Assembly (NCBI GenBank): GCA_963837755.1
Contig: CAWIOP010000001.1
Location: 992,001-1,056,000, forward strand
From: JADGHX01 sp963837755
GTDB lineage: Bacteria; Pseudomonadota; Gammaproteobacteria; Steroidobacterales; Steroidobacteraceae
Direction of reading: 5' to 3'
DNA: 64,000 nt
The notes beneath the pieces were generated by a model. The model searched no databases and was not told where the DNA came from. It saw nothing but the letters and a program-made list of their open reading frames with translations. The position numbers and the translations under genes were made by a program. Below are positions 17,507 through 27,126 of this stretch, one piece after another (the stretch's first letter is position 1; the number at the start of each line of letters is the position of its first letter).

Positions 17507-18156
17507 CCCCTCTCATGCGCGTCTTCAGCAGCGGTTTCAGGTTGGGCCACACGGTGTCGAGCAATGCGGCTGGGCCGCGGCCGTTCGGGTGCAGGCCGTC
17601 AGCCTGCATACAGTTCCGGTTTCAGCGCCACGGATTGCAGCAGAAACGGCACCAGCGCCACGTTGCTGGCTGTCGCGATCTCGCGATACATGTGCAGAAG
17701 TCGTTCGTATACCGCGGCCCGTAGTTGGGCGGCATGCGCATGCCGACGAGCAGCACCTGCGCCCCGGCCTTCTTCGATTCGGCGATGATCGTCGTGAGGT
17801 TGGCGCGGGTGACGGGCACGCCCAGGCCCCGCAGCCCGTCGTTCGCGCCGAGCTCCACGATGACGACCGCTGGCTGGTGCAACTCAAGCGCGCGCGGCAG
17901 GCGCTGCATGCCACCGCCGGTGGTCTCGCCGCTCACGCTGGCGTTGACGACGCGGTACTCGTACCCTTGGGCCTGCAGTCGCTTCTCCAGCAGGGCGACC
18001 CAACCCTGCGCGGGCTTGAGGCCATAGCCGGCACTCAGGCTGTCGCCAAGCACGAGGACGGTGACGATCCGGCGCGGCTGCCGCGTCGGCGCATGCGATG
18101 AGCCACCAGCAAACGGCGAGCGCCCAGGCGCAGAAAAATCTCGAAGTCGTTCTCAA
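17507..18156 (-). CDS. tesA: Periplasmic SGNH lysophospholipase/thioesterase TesA (frameshifted)
   Basis: Multifunctional esterase (thioesterase I, protease I, lysophospholipase L1). A signal peptide (RFFCAWALAVCWWLIACADA) is followed by block I VLGDSLSAGYGL with the nucleophilic Ser, block II NASVSGETTGGG, block III VIVELGANDGLRG and block V LHPNGRGPAALL with the catalytic His. Frame changes are needed near 18055, 17690 and 17610, and one more at the very end to give a stop, so the 3' boundary is approximate. The TTG start at 18156 is a guess from the signal peptide. Divergence from ybbA/ybbP is the classic enteric arrangement. Confidence 0.85.
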
Positions 18157-18817
18157 AGCTGAAAACCTCACGAAGCAGGTTAGCAGCCCGGAAGGATTGC
18201 TGACCATCGTTCGACGACGTTTCGTTCGAGATCGCGGCGGGCGAGTCAGTGGCCATCGTCGGGCAGTCGGGCGCCGGCAAGTCCACGCTGCTCGCGCTGC
18301 TCGCGGGGCTAGACACAGCCCACTTCCGGAAAAGTGTGGCTCGCCGGCACGGAGATCTGACGTCGCTGGATGAAGACGGCCGGGCACGCCTGCGCGCCGC
18401 AGCGGGTCGGGTTTCGTATTCCAGTCGTTTCACCTCGTGCCGGCGCTCACCGCGCTCGAGAACGTGATGCTGCCGCTCGAGCTCGCCGGCCGCCCGAATC
18501 GCGCGTCGCACCGCGCGGGAAGACACTGGACCGCGTCGGCCTCCGCGATCGCACCGGCCACTATCCGCGCCAGCTCTCCGGCGGTGAGCAGCAGCGCGTG
18601 GCAATCGCCCGCGCCTTCGTCACGCGGCCGGCGGTGCTGTTCGCGGACGAGCCCACCGGCAATCTCGACACCATCACCGGCGCGCGCATCGGTGAGCTGC
18701 TGTTCGAGACTGAATGCCACGTCGCACACCACGCTCGTGCTCGTCACGCACGACAACTCGCTGGCCGCACGTTGCGGCCGCATCCTGCGAATGGAAGCAG
18801 GGGGCCTCGTCGAATGA
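18098..18817 (+). CDS. ybbA: ABC transporter ATP-binding protein YbbA (frameshifted)
   Basis: LolD/MacB-type ATPase partnering the FtsX-like protein encoded next. Seen in pieces across frames: LKAENLTKQVSSPEGLLTI, Walker A AIVGQSGAGKSTLLALLAGL, Q-loop region HLVPALTALENVMLPLELAG, signature QLSGGEQQRVAIARAF and Walker B AVLFADEPTGNLD. The His switch is in LVLVTHDNSLAARCGR. About 240 codons. The 5' end overlaps the predicted tesA start on the other strand by about 60 bases. The stop overlaps the ybbP ATG (ATGA). Confidence 0.86.
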
Positions 18818-21317
18818 GCCGCGCACTCGCCGCTCGCGTTGCGCACGCTCGGGCGCGAGTGGCGTTCCGGCGAGCTGGGCGTGCTGCTGCTGGCGCTCAC
18901 CGTTGCGGTGGCCGCGCTCACGGGCGTGGGCTTCCTCGTCGGCCGCATCGGAGCGGCGGTAGACATTCAGGCGAGCGAAGTGCTGGCGGCGGACATCCGC
19001 CTCGGCTCGCCGCAGCCCATCGGCCAGACAATACTTCGACGAAGCCGCGCGCCGCGGCGTGCGTTCCGCCCGCAGCACCAGCCTGCTGAGCGTGGTGTTC
19101 AACGGCGAGGCGAGCCAGCTCACGAACCTGCGCGCGGTGGCCGCCGGCTATCCGCTGCGCGGCAGTGTGATGATCGCGGACGAGCCTTTCGCGCCGGGCA
19201 CGCGCGGCGAGCGGCATTCCTGGCCCCGGCGAAGTGTGGCCCGATTCGAAGCTGCTCGCGGCCATCGGCGCGAAAGTGGGCTCGCAGCTGTCCATCGGCG
19301 CTGCCACGTTGCGCGTCACGCGCGTGCTCATCTCGCGGCCGGACCAGGGCGGCACGTTCGCCGACCTGGCGCCGAGCCTCATCATGAATCGCGCGGATAT
19401 CCCGGCCACGCGAGCTCATACAGCCCGGCAGCCGCGTCAGCCATGCGGCGCTGTTTGCGGGCGACCGCGCGCGCGTCGACGAATTCAAGGCCTGGCTCGC
19501 CGCCAACAAGCAGCGCGGCGAGCGCATGCTGCGACATCACGGAGGCGAGCCCGCAGATCAAGAATGCCGTCGAGCGTGCCGGGCGATTCCTGAGTCTCGC
19601 AAGTCTCGTCAGCGTTCTGTTGTGCGCTATCGCGGTTGCCATGTCGGCGCGCCGTTACGTGCAGTCGGCACCTCGATGCGGTCGCGTTGCTGAAGACGCT
19701 CGGTGCTACGCGCGCGTTCACGTTGAGCGTGAGCATTCTCCAGCTGCTGTTCATCGCCATTGCGGCCACCATCATCGGCTCGGTGCTCGGTTTCATCGCT
19801 CAGGCGTGGCTGCTGCACGCCATTCGCGGGCTGCTCAACACCGAGCTGCCGCCGGCGGGATCTCGCGCCACTGGCTGTCGGCTTCATCACGGCGGTGGCG
19901 GTGCTCGCCGGTTTCGCGTTGCCACCGCTGCTGCAGCTCTCGCGCGTGCCCACGCATTCGTGTGCTGCGCCGGGACGTGGGCCCGCCGCCGCCGCTCGTC
20001 ATGCTCGCGTTCGGTCCGGCCGTCGTCGCCGTGGTCTTCCTTATGTACTGGGTCGTGCGCGACGTCATGTTGTTCCTGGCATTCACCCTGGGGCTCGCGG
20101 GTTTCCTGCTGCTGCTCGCGGGGGCGGGCTGCATGCTCGTCACCGCCGCGGGCCGCATGCGGGGCAGCGTCGGTGTGGCCTGGCGCTATGGGGTTGCCAA
20201 CCTCAGCCGCCGACGCGCGGAAAGCGTCGTGCAGCTCGTGGCCTTCGGCACCGGCATCATGGTGCTGCTGCTGCTCGGCGTCGTGCGCAACGATCTGGCC
20301 AACGACTGGCGCATCAGCCTGCCGGACGATCTGCCCAATTATTTCTTCATCAACATCCCGCAGAACGAGCGGGATGCGTTCATGGGCGAGCTCGCCGCAC
20401 GTGGTGCGCAGCCCGTCACGCGTGCTGCCGATGATCCGCGGCCGCCTCACCGCCATCAATGGCGCGGCGGTCGAGCGGCGTCGCTTCAACAACCAGGACG
20501 GTGAGGAGTTCGCCGTCCGCGAGCAGAACCTCACCTGGGCTGAAGAGCTGGGGCCCGACAATCGCGTGGTCTCCGGCCAGTGGTGGACGCCGCAGGACCA
20601 GGGCAAGCCGCTCGTCTCCATCGCCACGGAATTCCAGGAATCCATGGGTCTGAAGCTGGGCGACAAGCTCACTTTCGACATTGCCGGCGAGACCGTCGTA
20701 GCCACCATCGCCAGCTTCCGCAAGGTGAAGTGGGACAGCTTCCAGCCGAACTTCTTCATCGTGTTCGCGCCGGGGTGCTCGACAACACCACTGGCACCTA
20801 CATGACGAGCGTGCACTTCGCCGGCGGCGAAGCGCGCTCGCTGGCTTCGCTGCGCCCGAAAATTCCCGAGCGTCTCCATCTTCGATATCGAAGACCTGCT
20901 GGACGCAGCGTGCGCTCGGTGTTCGACAAGGCCGTGCTCGCCGTGCAGAGCGTCTTCCTCTTCACGCTCTTCGCCGGGCTCACGGTGATGATGGCCGCCG
21001 TGCAGGCGAGCCGGGATGAGCGCCGCTACGAGAGCGCCATGCTGCGCACGCTCGGTGCAAGCCGAAGCACCGTGTTGCAGGGAGTGCTGGCGGAGTTCAT
21101 CACGCTGGGGCTGCTGTCAGGCGTGCTGGCCGCGCTGGGCGCGTCGATCGGCGGCTACTTCGTCGCCACGCGCGTGCTGGAAATGAAATACGGCTTCGAT
21201 CCGCTGGTGTGGCTGGCGGGCGCGGCCGGTGGCGTGGTGCTCGTGGCGTTCAGCGGCTGGCTCGCTACGCGCAGCGTCATCAACACTCCGCCCGTCACGA
21301 CGCTGCGCGCAGGCTGA
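18814..21317 (+). CDS. ybbP: FtsX-like ABC permease YbbP (frameshifted)
   Basis: Inner-membrane permease with two FtsX-type units. The N-terminus reads ALRTLGREWRSGELGVLLLA with the first membrane helix (LTVAVAALTGVGFLVGRIG). A large periplasmic domain (SLLSVVFNGEASQLTNLRAV) follows, then the first FtsX block (SLASLVSVLLCAIAVAMSAR and LKTLGATRAFTLSVSILQLL). Central helices and a second FtsX block (YESAMLRTLGASRSTVLQGV, LWLATRSVINTPPVTTLRAG end) complete it. About 834 codons, close to the E. coli homologue. Frame changes occur mainly between 19030 and 20010, and near 20420 and 20780. The substrate is unknown in the family; lipid or envelope stress roles have been suggested. Confidence 0.85.
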
Positions 21318-21330
21318 AGGCCTCAGGCCC

Positions 21331-22562
21331 TCAGTGCGCGATGCCGATGGTGAGCCACGCGTCGGGCACTGTCTCGCCCTTCCACGTGAGGCCCTCCAGC
21401 GTGAGCTGGTAGTTGCCCGGGCCGAGCGCGGAGGTGTTCAGCGCAATGCGCACGTGGCCGTTCGAGTCCTTGGCCACGTTGTGAAGGATGGCCACTCGTC
21501 CCTGGTCGATGCGGTCGATGGTGATGCGGAATGAGCGGTACGCGGAGCGCGACACGTCCAATTTGAGATCGGCGAGCTGCGTGGTGCCGGCGGCGCCGAC
21601 GATCACCGCAGGCGTGTTCGTGCCGCCCTTGTAGCTCGGCAGCAGTCGAATGGTTCGCGGTGCTGCGTGGCGGGGTCGAGCGGTTGCTCCGACGCGCGCT
21701 TCTCCAGCTTCGCGATGCGCGCGCTCTTGTCAGAGCTGCCACTCCAGACGACGGTGAGGCTGATGAGCAGTGTCAGCGTCGCCGCGCCCAGGCCGATGGC
21801 GAGGTGCGGCTTCTGCCAGAATCTCTTCGGCGTTTCCTGCCACGGCTCTGGCTTGCCAGCCGCTTCGAGCAGGCGCAGGCCCGCGTTCACGCGTTCCGGC
21901 AGGCCGAGCTCGTCGAGCAGCGCGGGGTTCTCGGTGCAGAACTTCTCGAAATCCGTCGCGCCCTTGATGGGCAGCCGCCCGGAGATGTAGCGCTCCACGA
22001 TCTGATTGCGGGCGATAAAGTCGCGATCCATGGCCGGGGCGGCCACGGTAAGGGGCGCCGCTGCGACAGGCGCCGTCGCCGGGGCAGCTGCGGGTGCCGT
22101 GGTCACCGCGATGGCGGCAGGCGCGCGCTTTGCCGCCGGAACAGAAGCAGCGGATACGGCGGCGGGGGCGGCAGCAGCAGGCGCTGCAGGGAGAGTGGCC
22201 ACGGCCGGCCGGACCGCAGCGAAAGGAGCCGCGATGGGAGGCGCCGCAGTGGAAGGAGCCACCGCAGCGGCCGCCATGGCGATGGTGGCCACCGGTGCTG
22301 CGGAAACTGTGGGAACCGCAGGCGGGGGAGGATCTGGCGACAGCGACAATTCAGGGGCCGCCGGCTCAGTGGCCGTGCCCAGGATGATCGGCGCAATCGC
22401 CGCGTCCGGCCCGTCGTCCAGGGGCAGCAGCGGCTCCAGCGGTTCCAGCGGCAACAGCTGTGCAGCGGATGGGGCCGGCCGCGAAGCGGCCTTGGGGGCG
22501 GACGGCATTTCAGGTCCGGCTTCGCTCAGCGGTTCGAAAGGAGTGCGAGACGCAGCTTCCAT
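21331..22562 (-). CDS. Anti-sigma-like membrane protein with long Ala/Pro-rich N-terminus (one frameshift)
   Basis: About 410 residues. Residues 1-180 are low-complexity Ala/Pro/Val, probably disordered and cytoplasmic. Then comes a compact helical segment (RDFIARNQIVERYISGRLPI, FEKFCTENPALLDELGLPER) resembling the N-terminal domain of zinc-less anti-sigma factors. One transmembrane helix (LAIGLGAATLTLLISLTVVW) is followed by a C-terminal beta domain (AAGTTQLADLKLDVSRSAYR, LNTSALGPGNYQLTLEGLTW). A frame change near 21655 separates membrane part and beta domain. No sigma gene adjoins it. It is convergent with ybbP and divergent from the DUF4139 gene. The anti-sigma assignment is inference from pattern only. 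Confidence 0.6.
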
Positions 22563-22853
22563 AATGTAGGCAATTCAGCTTCAGGTCGGGTCGTCGGGAC
22601 GTATCGTGCTACGTCGCCGTGAGGCACTGCGGGCGGTGCCTCACAGAACGGGAGCCCCGCAGCGGGCCGCCCGGCCGTAATTTGTGAGCCATGTCTCACT
22701 TCCAGCTCGTTGTGAGCCCTCAACCCTTAGAGTGCCGGCTGGCGTTTGAAGGGCACCACCGCACCCGGCGGCAGACGCATTCAGCCCGCATTCAGTCCGC
22801 TCTGGCAGGCTACGGGGGCCGGCTGGCAAATCACCGCAAGAGGCAACCGCTCG

Positions 22854-24407
22854 ATGTTCAACTTCAACGCTCCACTGCGCCCCATCGCGGCTGCCGTCGC
22901 GACCGCCCTGATCACCGCCGCCGGTGCGGCCCCCCTGGCTCACGCCGCCGAAGGTGACGAAACGGCCATCACCATCTACAGCTCCGCCGCCCCCGGGGCG
23001 ATTCCGGCAGACCTCTACCGCCCCATTCCGGGCGCAGGCGTGCCGGACGCGATGTCGGTGCCGGGCTATGCACTGGTCCGCCACGAGCGGCCCATCCGGC
23101 TCGAGAACGGCCGCTCCACCATCAAGTTCACCGATGTCGCGGCGCTCATCGACCCCACCACCGTGACCTTCACATCGCTCACCGAGCCTCGCACCCGGGT
23201 GGTCGAGCAGAACTTCCAGTTCGACCTCGTGAGCACGCAGAAGCTGCTGCTGAAGTACATCGACCGGCCCATCACCGTGGAGCGCACAGTGGGCAACCAG
23301 TCTGTCACCGTGAGCGGAACGCTGCTCTCGTCGCTCGACGGCCTCGTGCTGAAGACGAACGATGGCGGCATCCAGACCATTCCGAGCTACACGTCCGTTC
23401 GCTTCCCGGAGCTGCCCGGCGGGCTCAACACCCGGCCCACGCTCGTGTGGGACATTCAGTCGCCCCGAGCCGGCGATCAGCGCGCCCGCGTTACTTACCA
23501 GACTGGTGGCGTCACCTGGTGGGCGGACTACAACCTCATCTTCAACGAAGGCAAGGATGCGAACAGCGGCCTGCTCGATCTGTCCGCTTGGGTGAGCATC
23601 ATCAACCAGTCCGGAGCCACTTACCCGCAGACGCGGCTGAAGCTCATTGCGGGTGACGTCAACCGCGTTCAGCCCACGGCACCTCAGCCCGCGCTGATGG
23701 GGCGCGCCAGGGAGGCGTTTGCGACGGCCGATGCGGCCGGCTTCGAAGAGAAGGCTTTTTCCGAGTTTCATCTCTACTCGCTCGGCCGTCGCACGACGCT
23801 GCCGGACAACTCCACGAAGCAGATCGAGCTGTTCGACCAGGCGAAGCAGATCCCGGCCAGGAAGCTGCTGGTGTACTACGGCCTCAACGTCGGCCCCTAC
23901 ACGTATCCGAATCCCGTGACGGACCGCGACTTCGGCGTGCAGTCCAGCAAGAAGGTGGACGTCTACCTCGAGTTCAAGAACGACAGGCAGTTCGGTCTCG
24001 GCGTGCCGCTGCCCGCCGGCCGGTTGCGCGTGTCGCAGCTCGATGCGGCGGACGGCTCGATGGAGTTCATCGGGGAAGACAGCATCGACCATACGCCGAA
24101 GGACGAGACAGTGCGCGTGCAGCTCGGCACTGCTTTCGATGTGGTGGGCGAGCGCAAACAAACCGATTTCGCCGTGGACACCAAGGCGCGCTGGCTCGAA
24201 GAAGCCTTCGAGATCAAATTGCGAAATCACAAGGACCAGCCCGTCGACGTCATCGTGAAAGAGAACCTCTATCGCTGGAGCAAGTGGACGGTGCTCACGA
24301 AGACTCACGAGCTCACGAAGGAAGACGCGCGCACCATCCATTTCCCGGTGAAGGTCGCGAAGGATGGCGAGACGGTTGTGAAATATCGTGTGCGCTACAC
24401 GTGGTAG
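22854..24407 (+). CDS. Secreted DUF4139 domain protein
   Basis: 517 residues with a clear Sec signal peptide (PIAAAVATALITAAGAAPLA ending in HA). The mature part matches DUF4139 proteins: ERPIRLENGRSTIKFTDVAA, a central mostly-beta region (GLVLKTNDGGIQTIPSY, RARVTYQTGGVTWWADYNLI) and the C-terminal DUF4139 part (VYLEFKNDRQFGLGVPLPAG, FEIKLRNHKDQPVDVIVKEN, KYRVRYTW at the very end). ATG at 22854 is chosen because the signal peptide begins there; upstream codons in the same frame give no plausible leader. Function of the family is unknown. No operon partners. Confidence 0.82.
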   Translation: MFNFNAPLRPIAAAVATALITAAGAAPLAHAAEGDETAITIYSSAAPGAIPADLYRPIPGAGVPDAMSVPGYALVRHERPIRLENGRSTIKFTDVAALIDPTTVTFTSLTEPRTRVVEQNFQFDLVSTQKLLLKYIDRPITVERTVGNQSVTVSGTLLSSLDGLVLKTNDGGIQTIPSYTSVRFPELPGGLNTRPTLVWDIQSPRAGDQRARVTYQTGGVTWWADYNLIFNEGKDANSGLLDLSAWVSIINQSGATYPQTRLKLIAGDVNRVQPTAPQPALMGRAREAFATADAAGFEEKAFSEFHLYSLGRRTTLPDNSTKQIELFDQAKQIPARKLLVYYGLNVGPYTYPNPVTDRDFGVQSSKKVDVYLEFKNDRQFGLGVPLPAGRLRVSQLDAADGSMEFIGEDSIDHTPKDETVRVQLGTAFDVVGERKQTDFAVDTKARWLEEAFEIKLRNHKDQPVDVIVKENLYRWSKWTVLTKTHELTKEDARTIHFPVKVAKDGETVVKYRVRYTW

Positions 24408-24442
24408 ACGCGGCCGGGCTGTAGCGATTCAGTCCGCCAACA

Positions 24443-24460
24443 CCTGACGCGTCAGGCTTT
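24443..24460 (+). terminator. Possible terminator after the DUF4139 gene
   Basis: A short palindrome CCTGACGCGTCAGG (24443-24456) is followed by CTTTT. It lies 36 bases behind the DUF4139 stop and overlaps the 3' end of the convergent response-regulator gene. Confidence 0.4.
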
Positions 24461-25290
24461 TGCCTGTGCGCCTTTCAGGAAGTACTCGACCTTGTCGCGA
24501 TAGGTGCGCGACAGCTTGAGCTCGTGGCCGCCCTCGAGCGTCAGGAAGTACTCGCCGTTCATGTGCGCCCGCAGGCTCTTCACCCGGCGCAGGTTCACGA
24601 TGGTCGAGCGGTGCACGCGCTGGAAGAGCTTGGGATCGAGGCAGCTCCTCGAGCTCCTTCATCGTGCCGCGCAGGATATGCGTGTCGCCGCCGGCATGAA
24701 TGCACATGTAGTCGCCCGGCCGCGTCGATCCACTCGATGGAGCGCGACCGGCACGCGCACGGTCTCGCGGCCCTGGCGGATCGGCAGCATCTCGGAGTGC
24801 CGCGCGCTCGAGCGCCTTGCTGCCGCGCGCGAGCAGCTCGTCGAGGACGAGCTCGCCGCAGCCGGTGATCTCGGCGATGAGTCCGAACGAGCTGGTCGCG
24901 CTGGCTCGGCCGCGCGCTTGGCCCGAAGTGCTCGCGCATGCGCTCGAGCGCGGCTGGCGAAGCGCGCGTCGTCGATGGGCTTCAGCAGGTAGTCGACGGC
25001 GCGCGCCTCGAAGGCCTGGATGGCGTACTGGTCGTAGGCGGTCACGAACACGACCACCGGCAGGGAGTCCTGCGGCAGGTGCGTCGAGCACGTCGAAGCC
25101 CGACATGCCGGGCATCTGGATGTCGAGGAACACCAGGTCGGGCTGGTGCTGCGCGGATGCGCCGCGAGCGCCTCGCGGCCGTTCGCGCACTGCGCGACGA
25201 TCTCGAAGTCGGGCGCCGCGCGCAGCCGGATCTCGAGGCCCGCGGCGCGACAGCGCTTCGTCATCGACGATGAGCGGTGCGGATCTTCAT
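24452..25290 (-). CDS. LytTR-family response regulator (frameshifted)
   Basis: DNA-binding response regulator of a LytS/LytR-type pair. The receiver domain reads LIVDDEALSRRGLEIRLRAA, phospho-acceptor Asp in LVFLDIQMPGMSGFDVL, TAYDQYAIQAFEARAVDYLL and Lys in LKPIDDARF. The C-terminal LytTR domain reads VPVASIEWIDAAGDYMCIHA, GTMKELEELDPKLFQRVHRS and VNLRRVKSLRAHMNGEYFLT, ending VEYFLKGAQAKA. ATG at 25290 starts MKIRT; one extra base follows immediately. Further frame changes occur near 24640, 24720, 24800, 24905, 25080 and 25160. The start overlaps the stop of the histidine kinase gene (ATGA), so the two are coupled. Confidence 0.85.
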
Positions 25291-26430
25291 GCGTCGTGCC
25301 ACTCGCGATCCTGCGCGGGTCGGTGCGTGCCTTGGCGCGCTCGACGACGGGTTCCGCGTTGCTCCAGCGGCAGCGCCAATCTCGATGCGCAGGCCCGGGT
25401 GGCTGTTCAGCACCGCGAAGCGGTGGTGCTCGCCGTAGAGCACCGCGAGGCGCTCGCGCGTGTTGCGCAGGCCGACGCCGCGGCCGTTCGATGAGCGCAT
25501 TGCCGTCGCGCAGGCCCGGGCCGTCATCGATCACGGCGAGCTCCAGCATGCCGCCGCGCGCGCGGCCTTCGATGCGGATCGAGCCGCCCTGCTCGCGCGG
25601 CGAGATCGCGTATTTGACCGCGTTCTCGATGAGCGGCTGCAGCAGCAGGCTCGGCACCAGCGCATCGAGGGCCGGCTCCTCGACGGCGTACTCCAGCCGC
25701 AGGCGCTCGCCGAAGCGCAGCCGCTCGGTGTTCGAGATAGAGATCGAGCGCTTCGATCTCCTGGCGCAGCGTCACCTTCTTCATCGGGTCCTGATCCAGC
25801 GTATAGCGCAGGAACTCCGACAGCCGCGTGACGGCATGGTTCGCCGTGCGGTTCTGGTTGTCCAGGATCAGCGTCGAGATCGCGTTGAGCGTGTTGAAGA
25901 GAAAATGCGGGTTGAGCTGGTAGCGCAGCATCTTCAGCTGCGCTTCCTGCGCCAGCGCGACGCCGTGACGCAGCGCGGCTTCGCGTTGCTTCTGCTGCGA
26001 CTCGTAGTACTTGATGCCGAAGTAGAGCGCGCTCCAGCACAGCAGCAGGTAGGTGGTGGAAAGCGCGCCGCCGAAGAACTCGAACAGCGTCTTGAACTGC
26101 CAGTCGGGCTCGACGAAGCCATCTTGTACGAGAGTTGATCACCACGCGCAGCGCCAGCGCGGTCACGTAGCAGGTGGCGAGCACGCCGAGGATCATCGTG
26201 CGCGGCGGCGGTTGCCACAGGAGCGCGCGGTAGATGTAGCGCATGGGCATCGAGAGCACGAAGCCCGCCATCGCCGCGATGCGCGATGACCACGCTGCGT
26301 AGCTGGAGCGGCTTCTCGTACAGCAGCGCGCCGAAGTACTGCGTGATGCCATAGGCGCGCCCAGCCGGCCGCGTGCAGGCGTCCAGAAGAGCGCATCACG
26401 GTTCGAGCGAAGTTGGTCGAGAGTGAGCAT
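25287..26430 (-). CDS. LytS-type sensor histidine kinase (frameshifted)
   Basis: Membrane sensor kinase paired with the LytTR regulator. ATG at 26430 gives MLTLDQLRSNRDALFW. Several membrane helices follow (FVLSMPMRYIYRALLW, MILGVLATCYVTALALRVVI). Then comes the His_kinase block LRYQLNPHFLFNTLNAISTL with the phospho-acceptor His, followed by TLRQEIEALDLYL. The HATPase part reads LLLQPLIENAVKYAISPREQ (N box), ELAVIDDGPGLRDGN (G1) and GVGLRNTRERLAVLYG (G2). Frame changes break the region 25480-25760 and 25980-26360. About 380 codons. Signal unknown. Confidence 0.84.
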
Positions 26431-26817
26431 CGCCGGGAGCTTAGGGCATCTCGCGCGGCGGCCGCGATCCTCCGCTCGCGTGCCGGGGTCGATTCGTCGC
26501 AAGGGCTGCGGCGGCGCTCAACAGCCACGCTGGCGTTACACACCGGTGTCTGGGCGAGCAGACGCTCAACTTACTGAGCACGCGGGCTTTTTTCAGGTAC
26601 GCGGCGACCTTTGAAAAAACCGCCTCACTCGAGGCCCGTGTGTCGCAAAACCCAGTCAAATCAATGAGCTGTCAAGCTTGCGAAGGGCCCGTCACGCTCC
26701 CGCCGCCGCTCCTAACCTGTTGAAAATGCGCTAGCCGGGCCGGGCGGCACACCCCCTGCGTACTACCTCCCCGTGGACCTTAGGATTACCCGAATCTCAA
26801 TGCAGCGAGGAGTGACC
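26431..26817. other. Intergenic region between the sensor kinase and the EF-hand gene
   Basis: Nothing coding or structured is convincing. It must hold the divergent promoters of the kinase pair and of the EF-hand gene. A Shine-Dalgarno GAGGAG lies just before 26818. Confidence 0.5.
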
Positions 26818-27111
26818 ATGAAGAAGCTGATTCTCGGAATGAGTGCGATGGCTCTGGTGGCGTCGGCGGCGGCGTTTGCCGGGGAAGAGGACAAGACGAA
26901 GATCGCGACTGCGGAAAGCACGGCGGCGTTCACGAAGCTCGATGCGGATGCGGACGGTCGCATCTCGGCCATCGAAGCCGCGAACTACTCCAAGGTTGCG
27001 GCGGGCTTCACTGCCGCGGACGCGAACAAGGACGGCTATCTCTCGAAGTCCGAATACGAGCAGATGGCGAAGTCTTCGAGCGAAGATGGCGCGGCCGAGT
27101 CGCGCTACTAG
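26818..27111 (+). CDS. Secreted small EF-hand protein
   Basis: 97 residues. The signal peptide (LILGMSAMALVASAAAFA) precedes GEEDKTK. Two EF-hand loops are visible: DADADGRISAIEA and DANKDGYLSKSEY, both with the usual Asp at positions 1, 3 and 5, Gly at 6 and Glu at 12. A periplasmic calcium-binding protein is the likely role. ATG at 26818 is chosen for its ribosome binding site and for the signal peptide. The gene is convergent with the EAL gene. Confidence 0.85.
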   Translation: MKKLILGMSAMALVASAAAFAGEEDKTKIATAESTAAFTKLDADADGRISAIEAANYSKVAAGFTAADANKDGYLSKSEYEQMAKSSSEDGAAESRY

Positions 27112-27126
27112 CTGGCGGCGCCCGGT

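Noticed and set aside
16098..17609. 503-residue open frame on the minus strand overlapping fadD
   Set aside because: It is an out-of-frame shadow of fadD; only its first residues belong to a real protein, the end of TesA.
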